The notes beneath the pieces are model-generated. The model searched no databases and was not told the DNA's origin. It was given only the letters and a program-made list of their open reading frames with translations. The translations under genes and the position numbers were made by a program. A DNA stretch of 64,000 nt from Phytopseudomonas seleniipraecipitans. GTDB taxonomy: Bacteria > Pseudomonadota > Gammaproteobacteria > Pseudomonadales > Pseudomonadaceae. This document shows, piece by piece, positions 43,961 through 51,743 of this stretch; position 1 is the first letter of the stretch; every line of letters begins with the position of its first letter. The stretch covers positions 168,908-232,907 of the forward strand of contig NZ_FNBM01000008.1 of NCBI RefSeq assembly GCF_900102335.1, given 5' to 3'.

Positions 43961-44632
43961 TTATTCGTCCGCACTCTTGACCACCTGAATGCCGGCACTG
44001 CCGCGAAATACCCGCACACCCCGTTCGCGAACCACTTCAGGCTGGGCCATCACCGGCCCTTGGAGCTGATCGATGCGTTGCTGAACCAACGCCATGTAGG
44101 GCGGTGGTCCGGAAATCAGCATGCCGTCGCCATGAAAACTGCTGCGCAGGGACAGGTGCTTGCCTGCAACCCCCAGTTCGTCCAGCGAGGCCTGCAGCTC
44201 GTCGAGCTGAAAGCCGCCGGGTTCGAACTGGCGGATCTCGATTTCTTCCTCGCTGTTCACGTGCAGCATGTTGCCGTCGAAAAACCAGGTCAGGCCGCCG
44301 TTGCTGCACAGCGCGTCGAGAAATTCACCGGCACTGGAAGCTTTCAAATTGCTCTGCGCGCGGCCTTTCACCCGGTTTGAAATCGCCATCGGCAAACCAA
44401 GGTTGCGACCAAAGGCCTCCAGCGCACTGCGCAAATCCTGATTGATCACCACGTATGCGTAGGGCTGCTCGAACCACTGCGGTGTCGCTTCGGCCCGAGC
44501 CAGCCCGGCACTGCCTGCGAGCAACAGCAGGGACAGCGCCAGACCGCGCCTGACGAAACCACTATCGGCGCAGGCAGGTCGATGAAACAACTGCCGGCCG
44601 GCAACAATCACAAGATTTCGCAGGCGCTTCAC
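43961..44632 (-). CDS. sctC: Split secretin, N-terminal-domain protein (RhcC1-like)
   Basis: About 223 residues. Signal peptide (RRGLALSLLLLAGSAGLARA) then an N0 domain (YVVINQDLRSALEAFGRNLGLPMAIS) and an N1-like domain (LSLRSSFHGDGMLISGPPPYMALVQQRIDQLQG). The pore-forming secretin domain is absent; it is encoded separately at 45936-47213. The open frame runs far upstream, so the start is uncertain: GTG 44632 or GTG 44611. Rhizobial T3SSs have the same RhcC1/RhcC2 split. It would anchor the outer-membrane ring to SctD. Confidence 0.82.
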   Translation of the reverse strand: MKRLRNLVIVAGRQLFHRPACADSGFVRRGLALSLLLLAGSAGLARAEATPQWFEQPYAYVVINQDLRSALEAFGRNLGLPMAISNRVKGRAQSNLKASSAGEFLDALCSNGGLTWFFDGNMLHVNSEEEIEIRQFEPGGFQLDELQASLDELGVAGKHLSLRSSFHGDGMLISGPPPYMALVQQRIDQLQGPVMAQPEVVRERGVRVFRGSAGIQVVKSADE

Positions 44633-44698
44633 AGATGCCGTCGAAGATGGCTCTATAGAATGCCCAGCACGTGCAGGATCAACCCAGGAGCACCGCCT

Positions 44699-45508
44699 TT
44701 GCCGCCGATTTTCTCCCGCCACATTCTGCTGCTCGCCAGTCTCGCCCTGGTTGGCGCCTGCAGCAGCAACGCGCCCAGTAATACCCCGGCAGCAACGAGC
44801 GATGACGCCTACCAACGTCTGATGAAACTGGCGGGCGATGTCGAAACCCGCGGTGACCGTGGCACCGCCGCCACCCTGTACCAGCGCGCGGCGGAACAGC
44901 CCGGCGCCGGTTTCGAGGCCTGGCAGCGGCTTGGCGAGGCTCGCCTGGCCAGCGGCAATCTGCCGGGCGCCGAACAGGCCTACCAGAAAGCTGTTGCTCT
45001 GGAACCGGACAACCCCATCGGCCTGCTGGGTCTGGGCACTGCGCAACTGCGCCTCGGGTATCCAGAGCGCGCCCAGCCGTTGCTCGCCAGTGCTGCCGAG
45101 CTCATGCCGGACAACGTCCAGGCCTTCTCGCGGCTTGGCGCAGCCGAGGCGCAGCTGGGCAATATCGACGCCATGCAGCGTGCCTTCGCCGTAGCCAGCC
45201 GACTGACGCCCTCGGACCTGGATGCGCGCAGCAACCTGGCGCTTGCCTACGCCCTCAACGGTGATAGCGCCAAGGCCTTGCGGGAAATCGACGGCGTCGA
45301 CCGTGCGCCTACCGCACAACCGCGCCACCAGCGCACCGCGCTGCTGGTTCAGGTGCTGGCCGGCACCCAAGGTAAACCGGCCAGCGTGCAACTCGGCGGT
45401 GCCAGCACGGCCGAGCGTCGGTCGCTGATCGCCGAGGCGCAGCGTATCGCCGCCATCACCGACCCCGCCGAACGCGCCCGAGCCCTGGGTTTGAGCGCCA
45501 ACAAATAG
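44699..45508 (+). CDS. TadD-like TPR lipoprotein
   Basis: 269 residues from a TTG start with AGGAG 8 bp upstream. Lipobox LALVGAC (Cys21), then five or more TPR-like helical repeats (AWQRLGEARLASGNLPGAEQAYQKA, split at Gly, and successors). It resembles TadD, the pilotin-like partner of Tad secretins. It is transcribed against all surrounding T3SS genes, between the two secretin halves, and faces the CpaD-like gene. A role in secretin assembly is inference. Confidence 0.85.
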   Translation: MPPIFSRHILLLASLALVGACSSNAPSNTPAATSDDAYQRLMKLAGDVETRGDRGTAATLYQRAAEQPGAGFEAWQRLGEARLASGNLPGAEQAYQKAVALEPDNPIGLLGLGTAQLRLGYPERAQPLLASAAELMPDNVQAFSRLGAAEAQLGNIDAMQRAFAVASRLTPSDLDARSNLALAYALNGDSAKALREIDGVDRAPTAQPRHQRTALLVQVLAGTQGKPASVQLGGASTAERRSLIAEAQRIAAITDPAERARALGLSANK

Positions 45509-45522
45509 ACGCTGCCGAGGGC

Positions 45523-45939
45523 TCATCGCGCACCACCCGAGATAGCGTTCTGCGCCGCTTGTTCCTGCCGACGACGGCGCTTCTCCTCGGTCTCGAAGCC
45601 TTCCAGATAGGACTGCGCCGCCCGGCCCACGGGCGCCGCCAATGTCGGTCCGGTCTCGCGGCCGCGCAGCACGTCACCACGACGCTCAACCATGCGCAGC
45701 AGGTTGGCGTTATTCGCACAGCCAAGTGGCAGCGCCAGCACGTCTTCTTCCGGTATCAGCTGGCCGTCGCCATCGTAACGTCGGCACGCCTTGGGAATCA
45801 GCAGGCTGCGGCCTTCGGCATCGACCACCCGTTCGAAGCCGGTCTCGTAAGCCGGCGCTGTCAATTCGGTCTGGCACGCGGCGAGCAGAAGACAGGCGCC
45901 AGACAGACTTAAACGAATCACGGCAGCACTCCCGTTCAT
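45523..45939 (-). CDS. CpaD-like lipoprotein
   Basis: 138 residues. Lipobox CLLLAAC (Cys22), and the CpaD-type core LPLGCANNANLLRMVERRGDVLRGR split at ERR. CpaD proteins belong to Tad pilus outer-membrane complexes beside CpaC. The start overlaps the sctC2 stop by 4 bp, so it is made with the secretin. Its presence supports a Tad origin for the outer-membrane part of this T3SS. Confidence 0.8.
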   Translation of the reverse strand: MNGSAAVIRLSLSGACLLLAACQTELTAPAYETGFERVVDAEGRSLLIPKACRRYDGDGQLIPEEDVLALPLGCANNANLLRMVERRGDVLRGRETGPTLAAPVGRAAQSYLEGFETEEKRRRRQEQAAQNAISGGAR

Positions 45940-47213
45940 TGCAGATAGAACCCGAACGCACTGCTGCGCGTTGGCGCCTGCGCATGCATGCCATTGGCGC
46001 GATCCAGCGGGGTGAGCATCGCCTGGGTCTGCATCGGCTCGACCAGATACGGCGTGATCAGAATCACCAGCTCGGTTTCGTTCTGCTGGAAGCGCTTGGA
46101 GCGGAACAGGTTGCCGAGTATCGGCATGTCGCCGAGCAGCGGCACCTTTTCCAGATCCTGGGAGTTTTCGCGCTGGAACAGCCCGGCGATGGCGAAGGTC
46201 TGGCCGCTGCCCACCTCGACACGGGTATCGGCACGCCGTACGCGGAACGACGGCACGCGGAACCCGGACACTTCCAGGGTGCTGCCGCCCATCAGGCTGC
46301 TGACTTCCGGGCGCACCTGCAGGCCGATGCGGTCGCCCGGCAGCACCGTCGGGCTGAACAGCAGCGACACACCGTAGGATTTGTATTCGATGCCGACCAG
46401 GTCGCTGTTCACCGGCACCGGCACCGGCACTTCGCCGCCCGCCAGAAAGCTCGCTGTCTCCCCGGTCATGGCGGTGATGTTGGGCTCGGCGAGAATTTCC
46501 AGCACGCCGTTGCTCTGCAGCGCTTCGAGCACGGTGTCGATATTGAAGTTGCCACTGTCCAGGCCCACGCCGATCAGATTGGAAGCACCGGCAGCAGCTT
46601 CCGCCGCCAGGTTGCCGCCTGTGAGCAACCCGAACGAGAACGTGCCGTTGTTGAACAGCGCATTCCAGCTCACGCCATAACGCAGCAGCTCCTCCCGGGA
46701 TACTTCGGCAAAGCGCACGCGGATGTTTACCTGCGCCGAACCCGGATAAGTCGCGGTGTTCACCGCGCCCTGCCAGTCTTGCCCGGTCGGGTCGAGCATG
46801 GCGTTGAGGTCCAGCGCCTCGCCGACGCTGCTGACCTGACCGCGGGCCGCCAGACGGTTGCCCACGCCCTTCACTTCAACGCCGCTCTGCGGATGGCCGC
46901 TGCGCAGTGCGCTGCTGATCGGGCGGCCATTGCTGCCGACATTGATCTGCAGCGAAGCGATCTCGCGCTCGTCGCTGCCCAGCGCCACCAGTGTGGTGTG
47001 CCCGGCACGCTTGCCGAACAGGTAGATGACCCCTGGCGAGACCACCTGCAGATCGGCGACACCCGGCTCGGCGACCATCACCGCATCCACCGGCTCGGCG
47101 AAACGCATGATGCGCCCTTCGCCGGTTGCCAGATCGATGCTGCCTTCTCGCGGCACCTGCGCCATGGCCAGCAGCGGCACGCAACAGATCACCAACAACA
47201 CGGCGCGCATCAT
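45936..47213 (-). CDS. sctC: Split secretin, pore domain (RhcC2, CpaC-like)
   Basis: 425 residues. Signal peptide (LLVICCVPLLAMA), a pilus-secretin N-domain (AVMVAEPGVADLQVVSPGVIYLFGKRAG split at Gly) and a full C-terminal secretin domain: VRFAEVSREELLRYG, VEVGSGQTFAIAGLF, ETELVILITPYLVEP. Overall it looks like CpaC/RcpA of Tad systems rather than YscC/HrcC. It forms the outer-membrane channel, with the N0/N1 part from the separate gene. It overlaps sctV by 4 bp. Confidence 0.9.
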   Translation of the reverse strand: MMRAVLLVICCVPLLAMAQVPREGSIDLATGEGRIMRFAEPVDAVMVAEPGVADLQVVSPGVIYLFGKRAGHTTLVALGSDEREIASLQINVGSNGRPISSALRSGHPQSGVEVKGVGNRLAARGQVSSVGEALDLNAMLDPTGQDWQGAVNTATYPGSAQVNIRVRFAEVSREELLRYGVSWNALFNNGTFSFGLLTGGNLAAEAAAGASNLIGVGLDSGNFNIDTVLEALQSNGVLEILAEPNITAMTGETASFLAGGEVPVPVPVNSDLVGIEYKSYGVSLLFSPTVLPGDRIGLQVRPEVSSLMGGSTLEVSGFRVPSFRVRRADTRVEVGSGQTFAIAGLFQRENSQDLEKVPLLGDMPILGNLFRSKRFQQNETELVILITPYLVEPMQTQAMLTPLDRANGMHAQAPTRSSAFGFYLQ

Positions 47214-49345
47214 GTCGCACTCGCCAGTGCGGATGCAGGCTGGTTTCTTTCTGCTCGCGCGGTGGCGGGCGTACCAATCACCTTGATCGCCTGCAGGCTG
47301 TATTCAGGGGCCAGTTCAGTAAAAGACAATACGGCCATCTCCAGTTCGTCACGAATACACAGGCGCAGGATCCGGCGACGCAGCTCCGGGTGCACCACGA
47401 GGGTCGGTTTGACCTGTTCGGGCAGTTGCGCGCATTGCTGGCGCAGCGCCTTGAGCAAGCCGCGGGTGGCTTCACGGGCACGGATTTCGCCGCGGCCAGT
47501 GTCTTGCTGGCGCGCCGCCTCAAGCAGTTGGGCTTCAAGGGCCGAACCCAGCACGAAGGCGGCGATCACGCGTTTTTCATCGGCATGCTGATGGCTGATC
47601 TGCCGGGCCAGCGCGGTGCGCAAGTGATCGGCGAAGCGCCCGACATCACCTTCGCGGCCGCCCCACTCGACCATCGCCTCGAGCAGCGCGCGGCGATTAC
47701 GGATCGATACGCCTTCCGATACCAAGCGTCGCAGGGCATCGGCGATGCGCTGCAGGGGCACGGCACGCAGGGCTTCCTTGACCAGCTCGCCGTGGCTCTC
47801 TTCCAGGTGCGCGAGCAACTGGCGGGTTTCCTGAATGCCGAGAAAATCACCGGCGTAACGGCGCAGGGTCCGTGCCATCACGTCGCGCAGAATTTCATCG
47901 GGGCGCAGGTAGCCAATGCCTGCATCGCTCAAGTCGGCCTGGTGCTCGCCAGCGATCCACAGCCCCGGCCGGTTGCTCAACGGCGACAGGCGTTCCTCGC
48001 CCTGGATATCGAGCAGTTGCAGATGCACGGGGTCGTCCTGCAGCAGCAACTGAGCGGGATTCAACTCGCCCTGATCCACCGGCACACCCTCCAGCTCGAC
48101 ACGGTAGCTGCCGGTCGGGGCCGCCATGTCGACCGCCACCGAGGGCTGCGGAAACTCGATACCCAACTCGGTGTGCAGATCGTGACAAAGCACCTCGAGA
48201 CGCTGCTTGAACGGCTGCAGGGGCACCGCTTCCGCCAACCCAGGGCCGATGGACAGCAGCACCCGAGAATCCGCCGCCGCAGGTGCCGCCTCCTCCTGGT
48301 TGTCGGGCTCTTGCGCGGCGTGCTCCTCGGCCACTTCCGGCACCAAGGCCGCGGCTTCCTGCTCGCGGCGCTGGCTGCGCCTGAGCAACCAGGCGCAGCC
48401 TCCCAGCAACGCCGCCAGGCCGAGGAACACGGCGGCCGGAAAGCCGGGGATAAACGCCACGGCGACCAGAATCAGCGCGGTGATGGTCAGCGCGCGCTGG
48501 CTGTTGCCCATCTGGCGGATGATCTCGGTGCCGAGGTCGCTCTCTTCAGACTCGTTGTTGACCCGGGTGACCACGGTGCCGGCCGCTACGGCAATCAGCA
48601 GTGCTGGAATCTGCGCGATCAGGCCGTCACCCACGGTAAGCAGCGAGTAAGTACGGCCAGCTTCGGCAAAGGACATATCACGCGACAGCATGCCGATCAG
48701 CAAGCCGCCGATGAGGTTGACGAAGAGGATGATCAAACCGGCAATGGCGTCGCCTTTGACGAACTTCATCGACCCGTCCATGGCGCCGAACAGCTGGCTC
48801 TCGCGCTGCAGATCGGAACGCCGCCGGCGGGCTTCGTTGGAGTCGATATCGCCGTTGCGCAGGTCGTTGTCGATGCTCATCTGCTTGCCCGGCATGGCAT
48901 CCAGGCTGAAGCGCGCCGCCACTTCGGCAACCCGCTCGGCGCCCTTGGTGATCACCACGAATTGCGCCACGGTGATGATCAGGAAGATCACCAAGCCGAC
49001 CACCACTTCGCCGGCAATGACGAATTTACCGAAAGCGTCGATGATCGCGCCGGCATCGCCATGCAGCAGGATCAGCCGTGTGGTGCTGATCGACAGGGCC
49101 AGACGGAACAGCGTGCTGAGCAGAATCAGCGCCGGTAGGGCGGACAGCTCGAGAGGCTTGCGGATATAGAAGGCCACCACCAGCACCAGGATGCTCAGCG
49201 AGATGCTGACGCCGATCAGGGTGTCGACCAGGTAGGTCGGCAGCGGGATGATCATCATCACCACGGCCATCATCATGAATGCGATGACCACCACTTCGGT
49301 GCGTTGCGCGGCAACACCCGCCAGGGCGCTGAGACGCGCCATCAT
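47210..49345 (-). CDS. sctV: T3SS export gate protein SctV
   Basis: 711 residues. N-terminal half with about eight membrane helices (LPTYLVDTLIGVSISLSIL, ALPALILLSTLFRLALSIS) including the FHIPEP-like loop region DAMPGKQMSIDNDLRNGDID; C-terminal cytoplasmic ring domain to the end. Nonameric export gate. It overlaps the TPR gene by 4 bp upstream and sctC2 downstream. Confidence 0.97.
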   Translation of the reverse strand: MMARLSALAGVAAQRTEVVVIAFMMMAVVMMIIPLPTYLVDTLIGVSISLSILVLVVAFYIRKPLELSALPALILLSTLFRLALSISTTRLILLHGDAGAIIDAFGKFVIAGEVVVGLVIFLIITVAQFVVITKGAERVAEVAARFSLDAMPGKQMSIDNDLRNGDIDSNEARRRRSDLQRESQLFGAMDGSMKFVKGDAIAGLIILFVNLIGGLLIGMLSRDMSFAEAGRTYSLLTVGDGLIAQIPALLIAVAAGTVVTRVNNESEESDLGTEIIRQMGNSQRALTITALILVAVAFIPGFPAAVFLGLAALLGGCAWLLRRSQRREQEAAALVPEVAEEHAAQEPDNQEEAAPAAADSRVLLSIGPGLAEAVPLQPFKQRLEVLCHDLHTELGIEFPQPSVAVDMAAPTGSYRVELEGVPVDQGELNPAQLLLQDDPVHLQLLDIQGEERLSPLSNRPGLWIAGEHQADLSDAGIGYLRPDEILRDVMARTLRRYAGDFLGIQETRQLLAHLEESHGELVKEALRAVPLQRIADALRRLVSEGVSIRNRRALLEAMVEWGGREGDVGRFADHLRTALARQISHQHADEKRVIAAFVLGSALEAQLLEAARQQDTGRGEIRAREATRGLLKALRQQCAQLPEQVKPTLVVHPELRRRILRLCIRDELEMAVLSFTELAPEYSLQAIKVIGTPATARAERNQPASALASAT

Positions 49346-49683
49346 GCGTCACGCCCCTGACGCATCTGCCGGTAGCGGGCAAAACTGGCGCGTGCCTCCG
49401 GCTGCTGGCCGGCGCACCACAGGGCACGACTGCGCAGCAGCAGCCAGGCCGCCGACTCGCCTTGCAGCGCATGCAAGCGGTCCAGCGTGCGCAGCGCCCG
49501 CTCACCATCGCCAATAGCGGTAAACGCAGCGGCCAACCGCGCCAGCAGCACTGTGTCGTCCGGGTTCAACTGCACGGCCAGCAACAACAGCACCAGCGCA
49601 CGCTGACCCTGGCCAACCCGCAGATAGAGGTCGCCCAGGCCTTGCAACAGCTTGGCGGCATCGTGATCGTCGCGCTGCATCAT
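49342..49683 (-). CDS. Small TPR protein (SctG/YscG-like or Y4yS-like)
   Basis: 113 residues, two or three TPR motifs (LLQGLGDLYLRVGQGQRALVLLLLA split at Gly). Size and fold fit the YscG-type needle chaperone, and a TPR gene also neighbours rhcV in rhizobia. Overlaps both flanking genes by 4 bp. Function inferred only. Confidence 0.7.
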   Translation of the reverse strand: MMQRDDHDAAKLLQGLGDLYLRVGQGQRALVLLLLAVQLNPDDTVLLARLAAAFTAIGDGERALRTLDRLHALQGESAAWLLLRSRALWCAGQQPEARASFARYRQMRQGRDA

Positions 49684-50051
49684 TCCCCCGTCTCGGTTTC
49701 AAGCCGCTGCCGATCCAGAGCCTGACGGGTGTCGAGCTCTTCACGCACAAGGGCCATGGCCAGCGTTCTGGTTTCGCCGTCGAGCGGCAGCGTCGGCAAG
49801 ATGCGTTCGAGAATGTCCTCAAGAATTTCCGCAGGCCGCGAGCCGGCGAACAGCCCGGGCTCCACGCCAGCAGCCAGCTCCAGCGCCTGCAGATCAGCCT
49901 GTACCGACGGCTGTGGCGGCGTGCGTGGCAGGCTGGCTTCACGAGGAGCAGATGGAGGTTTTGTCGATACAGGTACCAGCTCGTCCGGCCGATTACGGAC
50001 CGACGAAGCTGAATCGGCAGGCGCCAGCGGAGCGCGTGAATCGATCTTCAT
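49680..50051 (-). CDS. Uncharacterised T3SS operon protein
   Basis: 123 residues. Proline/serine-rich first half (STKPPSAPREASLPRTPPQ) and a helical, acidic second half (PAEILEDILERILPTLPLD). Its ATG follows the sctD stop by 1 bp, so it is a genuine operon member. I do not recognise it. The disordered start plus helical end would suit an exported or regulatory protein, but that is speculative. Confidence 0.7.
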   Translation of the reverse strand: MKIDSRAPLAPADSASSVRNRPDELVPVSTKPPSAPREASLPRTPPQPSVQADLQALELAAGVEPGLFAGSRPAEILEDILERILPTLPLDGETRTLAMALVREELDTRQALDRQRLETETGE

Positions 50052-50052
50052 G

Positions 50053-51015
50053 CTACCCCTCAGGCGCTGGCGAAGGCCCAAGCGTGAGGGCGAAGCGTTC
50101 ATCACCGAGCGCCAGTACCACCTCGCCATCTTCGATGCGCTCGAGCTTCCAGCCACCTTCCAGCGGCGCACCGGGATACAAGCGCGCGCCCGAGGCGTTG
50201 ATCACATAGGGATTGTCGCCGAACCACACGGCCTGGAAGTTGACCCGCGGGCGCGCGGCGCTCTCGCGTACGCTGACATCACCCCGCAGGACGTACTGAC
50301 GGCCATAGCGGCCATCGAAATAGTGCTGCAACGCCAGCCAATCCTGCTCCTGACCATGCTCCACAGTGCCGCTGACGCGCAGTTGGCCGGCACCGGCATC
50401 GAGCTTGAGATTGTTCAGCCCGGCCGCCTTGGCCTGGTTGGCCAGATCAGCCCGGGCCAACTGCAACGAGGCGGCCTCGGGCACGGGCGCGGCCCGTTCT
50501 TCAGTGATGCTGAGGCGCTGCAGGGACTCAGGCGCAGGGTCATAAATCGGCCCATCGCGCAGCATCGCCAAGGCGCCGGCGCAGATGAACATGAACAGGG
50601 CGGCGATGGCCCACTGTGCTTTGCCGTACCACACGGGGTTCGCAGCCGGACCACCGCGCTGCGGCATACCCAGACGCAGGGTAGCCTCGCCAATGCGGAT
50701 ATCCACAGGCAACCGAGCGCGGTAGCCGTGGCCGCGCGTGATGGTCGTCTCACGGCCAGCGTGGATAACATGAACATCGCCGCCGCTGGCTTCGATGCCT
50801 ACATGGCGAGCACTGAAACGCAGGGTCAGATGACGCTCCTCAACCCCGGCGTCGCGCAGCATCAGATTGGCTGCGGCGCCACTGCCAATGCTGTAAACCG
50901 CCTCGTCCAGCGGCAGAGAAACGCCTCGGTGAACGCCAGCGGTCACATCCAGACGGGGAAGGTCACTGCTGTTCGGCAGGGCGGAACTAGAGGCCATCGC
51001 AGTCATTTGACTCAC
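50053..51015 (-). CDS. sctD: T3SS inner-membrane ring protein SctD
   Basis: 320 residues. N-terminal FHA-like cytoplasmic domain (about 20-110; VYSIGSGAAANLMLRDAGV), one membrane helix (AQWAIAALFMFICAGALAML near 135) and a periplasmic ring-building region (LRVSGTVEHGQEQDWLALQ). This is shorter than YscD, matching the HrpQ/RhcD size range. It interacts with SctJ and the secretin N0 domain. Confidence 0.85.
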   Translation of the reverse strand: MSQMTAMASSSALPNSSDLPRLDVTAGVHRGVSLPLDEAVYSIGSGAAANLMLRDAGVEERHLTLRFSARHVGIEASGGDVHVIHAGRETTITRGHGYRARLPVDIRIGEATLRLGMPQRGGPAANPVWYGKAQWAIAALFMFICAGALAMLRDGPIYDPAPESLQRLSITEERAAPVPEAASLQLARADLANQAKAAGLNNLKLDAGAGQLRVSGTVEHGQEQDWLALQHYFDGRYGRQYVLRGDVSVRESAARPRVNFQAVWFGDNPYVINASGARLYPGAPLEGGWKLERIEDGEVVLALGDERFALTLGPSPAPEG

Positions 51016-51132
51016 CGGATTCGCGGCTCACGCCTAGGTTCAGGAATCGCCTTGTCGAGCAACACGCATGGCCAGAACGACCACGCCATGTGCTCGACGG
51101 AAAAGGTGCCGATAACGGCGCAGACGCAGGTT

Positions 51133-51157
51133 GCAGGCGACGCCAGGCGCCGCCTGC
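51133..51157 (-). terminator. Stem-loop after the first T3SS gene
   Basis: GCAGGCG and CGCCTGC pair around an 11-nt loop on the minus strand, starting 9 bp after the stop of the 53-codon gene. No T-tract follows, so it is more likely an attenuator or 3' stabiliser that raises the first gene's mRNA over sctD, as expected for a needle subunit. Confidence 0.5.
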
Positions 51158-51165
51158 AGCCCGGG

Positions 51166-51327
51166 TCAGTTCTGCGGACGCTGTTTGGTCGCGTCGAGCT
51201 CGGCTTTCTTGGCCGTGGTGATTTCAGTGATCTTGGCGGATTTCTCGATCGCCATATCGAACACTGCGGACATCTTGTCGATCGCAGCGTCTGCGCCGCC
51301 GCTGCTTACTGGTGGGACGTCAGCCAT
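51166..51327 (-). CDS. Candidate needle subunit SctF (NopA-like size)
   Basis: 53 residues, no signal peptide, helical and Ala/Lys-rich (AAIDKMSAVFDMAIEKSAK). First gene of the sctD-sctV-sctC2 run, with a strong GGAG ribosome site 7 bp before the ATG and a stem-loop after it. Size, position and expression signals suit a needle/pilus subunit. The sequence lacks the typical C-terminal needle motif, so this is a positional call; the 66-residue protein at 43736 is the rival. Confidence 0.6.
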   Translation of the reverse strand: MADVPPVSSGGADAAIDKMSAVFDMAIEKSAKITEITTAKKAELDATKQRPQN

Positions 51328-51460
51328 GGGATATCTCCAAAAGGAATCAAGGGGGTAGTTGCGACACCACCAAACGGCGGTAGCCGGCTGCAGGAAAACC
51401 ACCTCGCCGAGCGGGCTTTCCTGCAACGACTCGAAGCCTAGGGATGGATCGGCATAGGGT

Positions 51461-51490
51461 GTTGTTAAAGGTTGTTAAAGCTTGTTGAGC
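51461..51490. promoter_or_regulatory. Three tandem 10-bp repeats, candidate operator
   Basis: GTTGTTAAAG occurs twice back to back (51461-51480) and a third degenerate copy follows (CTTGTTGAGC). A 10-bp period places the copies on one face of the helix, as OmpR-type winged-helix proteins prefer. The site is 134-163 bp upstream of the first T3SS gene. The same motif was not found upstream of the other T3SS operons. Confidence 0.5.
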
Positions 51491-51544
51491 GGCGTGATCC
51501 CTGCACTTGGGCTGCCGGGGAACACGCATCGCTATAGCGAAAGG

Positions 51545-51600
51545 CTTACACGGCAAAGCGCTGTATCGCTCTCGTCTCGACCGCGCTAACGCCGTAATCT
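51545..51600 (+). promoter_or_regulatory. Putative promoter of the Rsm-type small RNA
   Basis: A TAATCT -10-like hexamer is at 51595-51600. CTTACA, the right half of the GacA site TGTAAG-N6-CTTACA, is at 51545-51550, about 60 bp before the predicted start. The left half of the GacA site is poor (about 3 of 6), so GacA control is only suggested. Confidence 0.4.
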
Positions 51601-51606
51601 AGCCAC

Positions 51607-51718
51607 ATTCCTGCAGCACAGGACGTGCTCAGGGTCATGGATGACGTGACCATAGCCAGGATGGCAAGCCGACAGGACGTTGGCATTGGTCAGTAAAAGC
51701 CCGCTTCGGCGGGTTTTT
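51607..51718 (+). ncRNA. RsmX/Y/Z-family small RNA
   Basis: Four successive short hairpins each display GGA in the loop: AGCAC-AGGAC-GTGCT (51615-51629), GTCA-TGGA-TGAC (51634-51645), GCC-AGGAT-GGC (51655-51665) and GCCGAC-AGGAC-GTTGGC (51668-51684). An intrinsic terminator follows. This pattern is the hallmark of small RNAs that sequester the translational repressor RsmA/CsrA. Length of about 110 nt is close to RsmX. The exact 5' end is a guess from the -10-like hexamer. It lies between the T3SS and the GNAT gene. Confidence 0.78.
51699..51718 (+). terminator. Intrinsic terminator of the small RNA
   Basis: CCCGC-TTCG-GCGGG followed by TTTTTT: a stable stem with a UUCG tetraloop. It faces the + strand, where there is no protein gene upstream, which is itself evidence for a non-coding transcript. 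Confidence 0.9.
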
Positions 51719-51743
51719 TATTGCCCGCAGAAAAGTGCATGCC

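Noticed and set aside
47126..49138. 670-codon + strand frame opposite sctV
   Set aside because: Antisense shadow of a well-conserved export gate gene.
29554..51340. Genomic-island boundaries with direct repeats or a tRNA target
   Set aside because: I found no tRNA, integrase or flanking direct repeat, and the GC content looks like the neighbours', so recent horizontal transfer cannot be argued from this window.
51532..51550. Full GacA-binding palindrome upstream of the small RNA
   Set aside because: Only the right half (CTTACA) is good; the left half matches about 3 of 6 bases, so I report it only as suggestive.
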